A stretch of DNA of 18,249 nucleotides, taken from positions 1 to 18,249 of the forward strand of contig NZ_CALJRX010000014.1 in the NCBI RefSeq assembly GCF_937976265.1. Reading direction: 5' to 3'. The DNA is from an uncultured Haemophilus sp. Its GTDB lineage: Bacteria > Pseudomonadota > Gammaproteobacteria > Enterobacterales > Pasteurellaceae. Shown here piece by piece: positions 7,162-13,161 of the stretch. A program made the position numbers and the translations under genes. The notes below the pieces were generated by a model, which ran no database searches, was not told the origin of the DNA, and was given only the letters and a program-made list of their open reading frames with translations. The stretch's first letter is position 1. Every line of letters starts with the position of its first letter.

Positions 7162-8535
7162 ATGGCTCTATGGGGTGGTCGTTTTACACAAGCGGCAGAT
7201 AAACGTTTTAAAGATTTTAATGATAGCCTGCGTTTTGATTATCGCTTGGCAGAGCAAGATATTGAAGGCTCAATTGGCTGGTCTAAAGCTTTAGTGAATG
7301 TTGGTGTCTTAAGTGTTGAAGAGCAACAACAGCTAGAGGTTGCCTTAAATGAATTATTAATCGAAGTGCGGTCAAATCCACAAGCGATTTTACAGGATGA
7401 TGCAGAAGATATTCATAGCTGGGTAGAAAGTAAACTTATCGATAAAGTGGGTAATTTAGGTAAAAAATTACATACGGGTCGTAGCCGTAATGACCAAGTT
7501 GCACTTGATATTAAAATGTGGTGTAAACAGCGTGTAGTCGAGTTGCAAGAGTCTGTTCGTAATCTTCAACGTCACTTGGTACAAACTGCTGAAAATACGC
7601 AAGATGCGGTGATGCCGGGTTATACCCATTTACAACGTGCACAACCAATCACTTTTGCCCATTGGTGTATGGCTTATGTGGAAATGTTTGAGCGTGATTA
7701 TTCACGTCTTACCGATGCTTATAAACGAATGAATAGCTGTCCATTAGGCAGTGGTGCGCTTGCAGGAACAGCCTATGCCGTCGATCGTGAACAATTAGCC
7801 ACCGATCTTGGTTTTGCTTTTGCGACGCGTAATAGTTTGGATAGCGTCTCTGATCGTGACCATATTGTGGAATTACTTTCAACGGCGTCTTTAAGTATGG
7901 CGCACCTTTCTCGTTTCGCAGAAGATATGATTATTTTCAACAGTGGTGAAGCGAATTTTGTGGAGTTGTCAGATCGTGTGACTTCCGGCTCGTCTTTAAT
8001 GCCGCAAAAGAAAAATCCAGACGCTTGTGAATTGATTCGTGGTAAAGCGGGCCGTGTCATGGGCGCATTAACCGGTATGTTGATGACCTTAAAAGGTTTA
8101 CCGTTAGCGTATAACAAAGATATGCAAGAAGACAAAGAAGGGATCTTTGATGCGTTAGATACCTGGCAAGATTGCGTAGATATGGCGACTTTTGTATTAG
8201 ATGAATTAAAAGTGAATACCGACCGTACACGCGAAGCTGCCTTAAAAGGTTACTCAAATGCAACAGAGCTAGCGGATTATCTTGTGGCAAAAGGCGTGCC
8301 ATTCCGTGATTCTCACCATATTGTCGGTGAAACCGTGGTTTATGCCATTGAAAAAGGCAAAGCCTTGGAAGACTTAACCATTCCTGAATTCCGTCAATTT
8401 AGTGATGTGGTAGGGGATGATGTATATGACATTCTTTCACTACAATCTTGTTTAGATAAACGTTGTGCGAAAGGTGGGGTTTCACCACTTCGAGTAGCAG
8501 AAGCGATTGCAGAAGCAAAAGCGAGATTGGCTTAA
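7162..8535 (+). CDS. argH: Argininosuccinate lyase
   Basis: ArgH cleaves argininosuccinate to arginine and fumarate, the last step of arginine synthesis; the enzyme is a cytosolic homotetramer. The 457-residue protein matches the usual length. Motifs: MALWGGRF at the N-terminus, HTGRSRNDQV (104-113), GYTHLQRAQP (153-162, catalytic H156), and the fumarase/lyase superfamily signature SGSSLMPQKKNPD (275-287) with the catalytic serine loop. SD AAGGA (7151-7155) precedes the ATG. Contains a USS near residue 69. Transcribed alone, divergently from rho, with a candidate ArgR operator. Confidence 0.98.
   Translation: MALWGGRFTQAADKRFKDFNDSLRFDYRLAEQDIEGSIGWSKALVNVGVLSVEEQQQLEVALNELLIEVRSNPQAILQDDAEDIHSWVESKLIDKVGNLGKKLHTGRSRNDQVALDIKMWCKQRVVELQESVRNLQRHLVQTAENTQDAVMPGYTHLQRAQPITFAHWCMAYVEMFERDYSRLTDAYKRMNSCPLGSGALAGTAYAVDREQLATDLGFAFATRNSLDSVSDRDHIVELLSTASLSMAHLSRFAEDMIIFNSGEANFVELSDRVTSGSSLMPQKKNPDACELIRGKAGRVMGALTGMLMTLKGLPLAYNKDMQEDKEGIFDALDTWQDCVDMATFVLDELKVNTDRTREAALKGYSNATELADYLVAKGVPFRDSHHIVGETVVYAIEKGKALEDLTIPEFRQFSDVVGDDVYDILSLQSCLDKRCAKGGVSPLRVAEAIAEAKARLA
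7364..7372 (+). repeat. USS inside argH
   Basis: Exact AAGTGCGGT followed by CAAAT, encoding part of IEVRSN. Confidence 0.85.
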
Positions 8536-8546
8536 TTAGCGCAAAT

Positions 8547-8593
8547 AAAAGAGCGGTCAAAAAATGTTGTGTTTTCTTTGACCGCTCTTTTTA
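8547..8593 (+). terminator. Terminator after argH with USS-like arms
   Basis: AAAAGAGCGGTCAAA (8547-8561) pairs with TTTGACCGCTCTTTT (8577-8591), a 15-bp perfect stem with a 15-nt loop and a T-rich tail. The arms hold AAGAGCGGT, one base away from the USS core. Confidence 0.92.
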
Positions 8594-8682
8594 TTTATTT
8601 TAAAACAACAATACTTCAATTACTTTAATTATTGCTCTTGGATTTTATCTAATCCAGATTAATATTCCGGTTTTTGTATTTT

Positions 8683-8702
8683 TATACTCTATAAGATATA
8701 AA
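8683..8702 (+). promoter_or_regulatory. HipB operator-like site O1
   Basis: TATACTCTATAAGATATAAA: TATAC-N8-ATATA, one base from the perfect dyad TATAC-N8-GTATA. First of four sites that begin at 8683, 8711, 8739 and 8766. An alternative weaker promoter, TTGTAT (8674-8679) N17 TATAAA (8697-8702), overlaps it. Confidence 0.65.
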
Positions 8703-8710
8703 TCAAAGAT

Positions 8711-8730
8711 TATACTTTACAAGATATAAA
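8711..8730 (+). promoter_or_regulatory. HipB operator-like site O2
   Basis: TATACTTTACAAGATATAAA, 28 bp after O1 and identical to it at 18 of 20 positions. It contains TTTACA (8716-8721), the predicted -35 element of hipBA. Confidence 0.65.
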
Positions 8731-8744
8731 ATGGTGTTTATACT
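8716..8744 (+). promoter_or_regulatory. Putative hipBA promoter
   Basis: TTTACA (8716-8721), 17-bp spacer, TATACT (8739-8744). The -35 lies inside operator O2 and the -10 inside operator O3, so the antitoxin bound to either would block RNA polymerase. Predicted start near 8751. Confidence 0.6.
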
Positions 8745-8758
8745 CTATGGCGTATAAA
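8739..8758 (+). promoter_or_regulatory. HipB operator-like site O3 (perfect dyad)
   Basis: TATACTCTATGGCGTATAAA contains TATAC-TCTATGGC-GTATA, a perfect 5-bp inverted repeat with 8-bp spacing. It covers the -10 element of the putative hipBA promoter. Confidence 0.7.
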
Positions 8759-8765
8759 TTGAAAT

Positions 8766-8785
8766 TATATGCCGTAGGGTATAAG
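8766..8785 (-). promoter_or_regulatory. HipB operator-like site O4, inverted
   Basis: On the plus strand TATAT-GCCGTAGG-GTATA. The minus-strand reading TATAC-CCTACGGC-ATATA fits the other sites better, so this copy is reversed. It starts 27 bp after O3 and its end abuts the hipB SD (AAGGAG, 8783-8788). Confidence 0.6.
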
Positions 8786-8793
8786 GAGTAATA

Positions 8794-9072
8794 ATGGTTA
8801 TTACCACCGCAAAAATGCTTTCTCATGTCATTCGGGAATTTCGTTATCAAAGAGACCTGTCACAAACTGATGTGGCAAAACTTGCTGGGACTACCCAAGC
8901 TAGAATTTCAGCGTTTGAAAATGAACCAGAGCGTACAAAATTAGAAACGTTATTTAAAATTCTGGCAGGATTAGAACTAGAACTTGTTGTGCAACCACGC
9001 AAAAAGTCATCTGATATCATCCGTTCAATCAAAGAACCAACTGTAACATACGATGACGATGAGGCGTGGTGA
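8794..9072 (+). CDS. hipB: HipB-like antitoxin, XRE-family DNA-binding repressor
   Basis: HipB neutralises HipA and represses the operon. The 92-residue protein has a Cro/CI-type helix-turn-helix at about residues 10-60, with the helix pair QTDVAKLAGTTQARISAFEN (residues 24-43) aligned to the E. coli HipB helices (ELAKKIGIKQATISNFEN), then LETLFKILAGLELELVV. The acidic tail ends in EAW; E. coli HipB also ends in a tryptophan (LEW). Residue T34 stands where E. coli has K38. SD AAGGAG lies 5 nt before the ATG. Its stop codon overlaps the hipA start (TGATG). Four operator-like sites lie just upstream. The call rests on homology and on the partner gene. Confidence 0.92.
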   Translation: MVITTAKMLSHVIREFRYQRDLSQTDVAKLAGTTQARISAFENEPERTKLETLFKILAGLELELVVQPRKKSSDIIRSIKEPTVTYDDDEAW

Positions 9073-10352
9073 TGAGCAATACTATTCTAAATGTTGCCAT
9101 GAATGGCTTATTGGTAGGTGAATGGCGAAAACTCACTAGCGGTGCAACTGAATTTCAGTATGCTAAAAAATGGCTTGAATCTGTGCGTTCACGCCCTATT
9201 TCATTGTCATTGCCCTTATCGCACAAAATTTATCGAGGCGATTCTGTTTATAATTTCTTCGATAATCTTCTCCCTGACAACGAGCAGATCCGTTCACGGA
9301 TTCAACAGCGTTTTCAAACCTCAACAAAATCCCCATTTGATTTACTTTCGGCGATTGGACAGGATTGTATTGGTGCAATTCAGCTTTATCAGGGCGAAAG
9401 TCGCTCGGTACGCCAAATTTATGCAGAACCACTAAATAACAATGAGGTGGAAAATGTGCTGAAAAACTACCGCACTTTTCCTCTCGGTATGGAAGAAGGC
9501 GAGGATTTCAGAATTTCTTTAGCCGGCGCTCAGGAAAAAACAGCGCTGCTTTATTACCAGAATCAATGGCAGCGTCCTTTGCATTCCACCGCGACCAGTC
9601 ATATTTTTAAACTCCCAATTGGTATGGTTGCGCAAGGACAGCTTGATCTTTCCGGTAGCTGTGAAAATGAATGGCTTTGCTTGAATATTATGAAAGCCTT
9701 CGGTTTGTCGATTCCTCAAAGCCAAATTCAGTATTTCGGTGAAATGAAAGTGCTGATTGTGGAGCGCTTTGATCGCCGTTGGTCTGAAAATAGGAGTTGG
9801 CTCATTCGTTTGCCACAAGAAGATATGTGCCAAGCGCTGAATATTGCTCCTGCACGAAAATATGAAAATGACGGTGGACCAAGCATTCTTCAAATTATGT
9901 CGCTCCTCAATGGCTCATCTAATGCTCAAGCAGATCGTAAACAATTTTTTAAAGCACAAATTATTTTCTGGCTGCTTTGCGCTATTGACGGACATGGCAA
10001 AAATTTCAGTCTATTTTTAGAACAAGAGAATCGCTATCGTCTAACGCCTTTTTATGATGTGATGTCTGCCTATCCGCTAATCAAACACAACGGACTGCAA
10101 AAGCAAAAAGTCAAAATGGCAATGGCGTGGCAGGGCGAAAATAAACATTATTTATGGGATAAAATACAGCTCCGACATATTTTCAACACCGCTAAACTCG
10201 CAGGCTTGGCAAAGGAAGTGGTAGAGGAAATTTTACATGAGATCAGCGTGCGATATCCAAAAGTAAGTGAAATAAATACCCATGGACTACCTGAAGAAAT
10301 TGTTGAGCCAATTTTTATGGGATTAGAATCTAAGATGAAAAAGATAAGTTAG
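9072..10352 (+). CDS. hipA: HipA-type serine/threonine kinase toxin
   Basis: HipA of E. coli phosphorylates glutamyl-tRNA synthetase, which raises ppGpp and causes dormancy and persistence. This 426-residue protein aligns over its full length with E. coli HipA (440). N-terminal subdomain with FQYAKKWL and RPISLSLPLS, then NFFDNLLPDN. The autophosphorylated serine is kept (S149 in ISLAGAQEK). ATP-site lysine K180 is in HIFKLPIG, VERFDRRW at 230-237, catalytic D306 in DGHGKNFS, and the Mg-binding aspartate D329 in FYDVMSAYP. All expected active-site residues are present, so the toxin looks intact. The ATG at 9072 overlaps the hipB stop by one base, implying translational coupling; the in-frame GTG codons at 9066 and 9069 are less likely. 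A USS lies in the gene on the minus strand. Confidence 0.93.
   Translation: MSNTILNVAMNGLLVGEWRKLTSGATEFQYAKKWLESVRSRPISLSLPLSHKIYRGDSVYNFFDNLLPDNEQIRSRIQQRFQTSTKSPFDLLSAIGQDCIGAIQLYQGESRSVRQIYAEPLNNNEVENVLKNYRTFPLGMEEGEDFRISLAGAQEKTALLYYQNQWQRPLHSTATSHIFKLPIGMVAQGQLDLSGSCENEWLCLNIMKAFGLSIPQSQIQYFGEMKVLIVERFDRRWSENRSWLIRLPQEDMCQALNIAPARKYENDGGPSILQIMSLLNGSSNAQADRKQFFKAQIIFWLLCAIDGHGKNFSLFLEQENRYRLTPFYDVMSAYPLIKHNGLQKQKVKMAMAWQGENKHYLWDKIQLRHIFNTAKLAGLAKEVVEEILHEISVRYPKVSEINTHGLPEEIVEPIFMGLESKMKKIS
9469..9477 (-). repeat. USS inside hipA
   Basis: Exact AAGTGCGGT on the minus strand, followed by AGTTTTTCAG, which fits the extended A/T-rich pattern. It shows that hipBA has been resident in, or exchanged among, USS-bearing Pasteurellaceae. 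Confidence 0.85.
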
Positions 10353-10396
10353 AAAGAGTGGTGCAGATCATTTTTGCACCGCTCTTTCGTTTTTAT
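10352..10396 (+). terminator. Terminator after hipA
   Basis: A 14-bp stem pairs 10352-10365 (GAAAGAGTGGTGCA) with 10375-10388 (TGCACCGCTCTTTC), with one G-T wobble and a 9-nt loop, followed by GTTTTTAT. The stem begins at the last base of the hipA stop codon. It may also stop the converging minus-strand operon, whose last gene ends at 10393, though its T-run in that direction is poor. Confidence 0.88.
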
Positions 10397-10869
10397 GGCG
10401 TAGGTGGATCCATTAATTCAAGGATTTTATCGGTAGGCTCTTTTATATCGAAACTCGATTCCATTAATAATGAAAAAGTCTCGTCATTTCGTTTGCAAGC
10501 AGCATGAGAAATTAGCTTACCTTTCTCATTACGCAAATCGATAGTAACTTGATTGATGCCCGTTTTATCTGCTGCACTCTCTTTTATTATCGTCCACAAC
10601 TGATTATTTTCTGTTGGTGGAAGAAAAAGAGTCGCTTCTGTGGCATAAGCTTGTAAGTAAGCATTATCTATCGTTTGATGAGTCACATTCACATCATTTT
10701 TCATGTAAGTGAATGTTTTAAGATTATTTAGCGCGACCCAAATCTTTTCACCTTTGGTGGTTTCACATTTTACAACATCAATGACGCTCTCACCGAGATT
10801 CATAGCATTCTCATTTGCGAGCGAACATGCTGGAACTGCAGCCAAAAATACCCATAAATATTTTTTCAT
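10393..10869 (-). CDS. Small exported protein of unknown function
   Basis: I do not recognise this 158-residue protein. It begins with a signal peptide: MKKYLWVFLAAVPACSLA, charged n-region, hydrophobic core and a likely signal peptidase I cut after SLA (residue 18). A lipobox reading (VPAC, C15) is possible but has an atypical proline. The mature part has two cysteines, C35 (VVKCETTKG) and C125 (SHAACKRND), which could form a disulfide in the periplasm, and a mostly polar sequence with no membrane span. The start codon is 4 nt after the yajQ stop, so it is probably co-transcribed and translationally coupled; only a weak SD (CAGAG) is visible. Confidence 0.75.
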   Translation of the reverse strand: MKKYLWVFLAAVPACSLANENAMNLGESVIDVVKCETTKGEKIWVALNNLKTFTYMKNDVNVTHQTIDNAYLQAYATEATLFLPPTENNQLWTIIKESAADKTGINQVTIDLRNEKGKLISHAACKRNDETFSLLMESSFDIKEPTDKILELMDPPTP

Positions 10870-10873
10870 TAAA

Positions 10874-11365
10874 TTAATCTCTGAAGTTATTAAATTGGAA
10901 TGGTTGGCCTAATTCAGCGCCTTTCACTAATTGAATAACAGCTTGTAAATCGTCACGAGATTTACCAGTTACGCGTACTTGTTCACCTTGAATTTGGGTT
11001 TGCACTTTGATTTTTGAATCTTTCACTAATTTAGTGATTTTTTTCGCCATCTCCGTTTCAATCCCTTGTTTTAATTTAATTTCTTTGGTGTAAAGTTTAC
11101 CGTGGTGTTCACTTTCTGTTGGAATATCCAACGAGCTATGCTCAATGCCACGTTTTACAAACGCACCAATTAAGATTTCAATTAATTGCTCTAATTGGAA
11201 ATCAGATTCGGTCGTCACTTTCACGGTTTCGCTTTTTTCATTTAATTCAATCACCGCTTCCACGCCACGGAAATCATAACGTGTACTTAATACGCGGTTT
11301 GCATTTTCAACCGCATTACGCACTTCGTGCATAGTAATTTCAGATACGATGTCAAAAGATGGCAT
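10874..11365 (-). CDS. yajQ: YajQ family cyclic di-GMP/nucleotide-binding protein
   Basis: A YajQ (UPF0234) protein of 163 residues, the usual family length. The family folds as two ferredoxin-like halves; members bind nucleotides or RNA, and some (Xanthomonas, Pseudomonas) bind cyclic di-GMP and act with transcription factors. Visible hallmarks: MPSFDIVSEI at the N-terminus, NRVLSTRYDFRG (24-35), and the C-terminal VRVTGKSRDDLQ and QPFQFNNFRD. Good SD GGGAG on the minus strand upstream. Second gene of the serB-yajQ operon; the intergenic gap to serB is 20 nt. Its role in this organism cannot be deduced from sequence. Confidence 0.93.
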   Translation of the reverse strand: MPSFDIVSEITMHEVRNAVENANRVLSTRYDFRGVEAVIELNEKSETVKVTTESDFQLEQLIEILIGAFVKRGIEHSSLDIPTESEHHGKLYTKEIKLKQGIETEMAKKITKLVKDSKIKVQTQIQGEQVRVTGKSRDDLQAVIQLVKGAELGQPFQFNNFRD

Positions 11366-11385
11366 AAATTTTCTCCCAAAATGAA

Positions 11386-12330
11386 TTAAATTCGATCATT
11401 TGCACTTAAAAGACATAAAAGTGCGGTTAAGTCAGCAAAGTTTACCACAATTTGCGCTTGTTGTTGCACCTTCGGTTTGGCATGGAATGCCACGCCTAAT
11501 CCGGCAACATTCATCATCGCTAAATCATTGGCGCCATCACCAATGGCGAGGGTGTTTTTGCGTGGAATATGGTATTCTTCAGCGAGTTTTTGCAAGGTAT
11601 TCGCTTTGTATTGTGCATCGACCACGCTACCTTTTACATTGCCGGTAAGCGTGCCATCAATAATTTCAAATTGATTAGACGCCGCAAAGTCGAGGTTTAA
11701 TAAACTTTTTAAGTAATCGGCGAAATAGGTAAAGCCACCAGAAGCGATGGCGGTTTTCCAACCATGTTGTTGTAATGTCTTAATGGTTTCAATTAAGCCT
11801 GGCATTAAAGGCAATTTTTCACGTACTTGCTGCAAAATGCTTTCTGGTGCACCTTTAAGTGTTCCCACTCGACGACGCAAACTTTGTTCAAAATCGAGCT
11901 CGCCACGCATGGCGCTTTCAGTAATGGCTGAAACTAATTCACCTGTGCCAGCCAGTTTAGCAATTTCATCAATGCATTCAATTTGAATGGCAGTAGAATC
12001 CATATCCATCACCAATAAACCTTTTTCTGATAATTTTGCATCAAAATCCAGTTTGGCGATGTCTAATTGCAGGTCATGAGCGTGGGCAATAAAATCAGTT
12101 AGCCATTCGCCTTTTAAAAGGACAACGGTATTTTTTTCAACGTTCCATGCATCAAAACACTGGAAAGATTGACCGCACTTTTGTTGGAATTCGAGTAATT
12201 TGGCTAAATTCAGCGTTGTGCCGTATAAAATAAACGCATGTGTTTCATCGGAATGAGGCAAATCAGACGAAAGTGCGGTGGGAAATTGGGGATATTTTTG
12301 AGTAATGCTTGCAAGGTTTTGAATTTGCAT
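11386..12330 (-). CDS. serB: Phosphoserine phosphatase
   Basis: SerB hydrolyses O-phosphoserine to serine, the last step of serine synthesis. This 314-residue HAD-superfamily enzyme carries motif I DMDST (109-113, nucleophile D109, acid/base D111), motif II in IASGGF (S197), motif III K242 and motif IV GDGAND (264-269). The region before residue 100 is the variable regulatory/ACT-like part seen in enteric SerB. SD AGGA lies upstream on the minus strand. First gene of the serB-yajQ operon, divergent from the smp-like gene, as in E. coli. It carries three exact USS copies. Confidence 0.97.
   Translation of the reverse strand: MQIQNLASITQKYPQFPTALSSDLPHSDETHAFILYGTTLNLAKLLEFQQKCGQSFQCFDAWNVEKNTVVLLKGEWLTDFIAHAHDLQLDIAKLDFDAKLSEKGLLVMDMDSTAIQIECIDEIAKLAGTGELVSAITESAMRGELDFEQSLRRRVGTLKGAPESILQQVREKLPLMPGLIETIKTLQQHGWKTAIASGGFTYFADYLKSLLNLDFAASNQFEIIDGTLTGNVKGSVVDAQYKANTLQKLAEEYHIPRKNTLAIGDGANDLAMMNVAGLGVAFHAKPKVQQQAQIVVNFADLTALLCLLSANDRI
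11419..11427 (+). repeat. USS in serB, 3' end
   Basis: Exact AAGTGCGGT, followed by TAAGT. One of three in this gene. Confidence 0.85.
12172..12180 (-). repeat. USS in serB, 5' half
   Basis: Exact AAGTGCGGT on the minus strand, followed by CAATCTTTCC. Confidence 0.85.
12271..12279 (+). repeat. USS in serB, near the start
   Basis: Exact AAGTGCGGT, 91 nt from the previous inverted copy; the following bases (GGGAAATTGG) fit the extended pattern only in part. Confidence 0.82.
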
Positions 12331-12374
12331 AGAAAATCCTGTAAATTGTGAATACTCATCTATTCTAGCCGATC

Positions 12375-13076
12375 TTGGCGAAAAAATGGAAAAACAACGT
12401 GCAATTAATTAAAGAAAAACTTCAAAAATCACTGATGTTTGGGCTCATCGTGCTGCTTTGTATCGGTGCCATGGCCGTGATTTTGTTTGGCGTGAAACAA
12501 TTTAAGATTGGTTCACAGCTTTCAAGTGTGAATCAAGTGGCAAATTTGTCGCATATTTTGGTTCGTCAGCAGGCCAATTTATTTTCGGTTTTATTAACTA
12601 ATAATGCGAAATCCGATCAACTTGTCGAAAATTTAGATAATTTAGTCAAAGAAAACTTTGTACTCGATGCGACCATTTATGATTATAACGGCAAGGAATT
12701 AGCACAAAGTACCAATACCGGCAATCTTCGCGAGCAACTTGGTCTAGAACATAAAAATGAAGGTGAGTTTTCAACACAACAAATTGTTGAGCCCATTTAC
12801 TCTGCTTCCAATAATGCCGTTCGTGGCTTTTTGCGAGTGACCTTTGATGCGCAGTATGCTCAAACGACGCAGAGCAAAATTAATCAAGTCTTCCACCGTT
12901 TATATGGTGAAATTGTGGTGGTCTTTTTATTAGGCGCTTTATTCGCCAGTTCCATTCATTATTTTTTAAGTCATTATCGTCGAACATATCGAAAACCAGT
13001 GGAAACTAAAACGGCAGTTAATTTACAAGGTAAATCGAGTAGCCTGCGTTTTCATCAACGTCGTCGTAGAATTTGA
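12375..13076 (+). CDS. smp: Smp/YtjB-like inner-membrane protein
   Basis: Homologue of E. coli Smp (YtjB), a membrane protein of unknown function that also sits next to serB in divergent orientation. Up to 233 residues: a membrane segment at about 19-41 (LMFGLIVLLCIGAMAVILFG), a periplasmic domain of about 130 residues with DATIYDYNGKELAQS and the conserved TQQIVEPIY, a second membrane segment at about 178-196, and a short very basic tail (FHQRRRRI). The start is uncertain. TTG at 12375 is the earliest possible start, because a TAG lies in frame at 12366, and gives an N-terminus like the E. coli one. GTG at 12399 has a weak GGA upstream. No strong SD is visible for either. Confidence 0.85.
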   Translation: MAKKWKNNVQLIKEKLQKSLMFGLIVLLCIGAMAVILFGVKQFKIGSQLSSVNQVANLSHILVRQQANLFSVLLTNNAKSDQLVENLDNLVKENFVLDATIYDYNGKELAQSTNTGNLREQLGLEHKNEGEFSTQQIVEPIYSASNNAVRGFLRVTFDAQYAQTTQSKINQVFHRLYGEIVVVFLLGALFASSIHYFLSHYRRTYRKPVETKTAVNLQGKSSSLRFHQRRRRI

Positions 13077-13161
13077 TCAAGGTAAATAAAATTGCAGATA
13101 TTGCTCAAGTCAATCAGTAAATAGGTTAGAATACTTGGAATTATTTAGATAGGAGAAAAAC

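Noticed and set aside
8650..8661. Palindrome TAATCCAGATTA upstream of the hipBA operators
   Set aside because: Short, A/T-rich, unlike the TATAC sites and outside the 28-bp spacing; probably chance.
8683..8785. CRISPR-like array
   Set aside because: The repeats are about 20 bp with 7-8 bp gaps, are dyad-symmetric, include an inverted copy and end at a repressor gene SD; they are operators.
9118..9435. 105-residue open frame within hipA
   Set aside because: It is a shadow of the hipA frame with no SD and no recognisable family; hipA is well supported.
10825..10869. Lipoprotein signal (VPAC) in the small exported protein
   Set aside because: Proline at the -2 position is atypical for a lipobox, and a standard signal peptidase I site (SLA) follows three residues later.
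13101..13132. tkt promoter TTGCTC / TAGAAT
   Set aside because: The spacer is 20 bp, too long for a confident sigma70 promoter; the -10-like element alone is mentioned under tkt.
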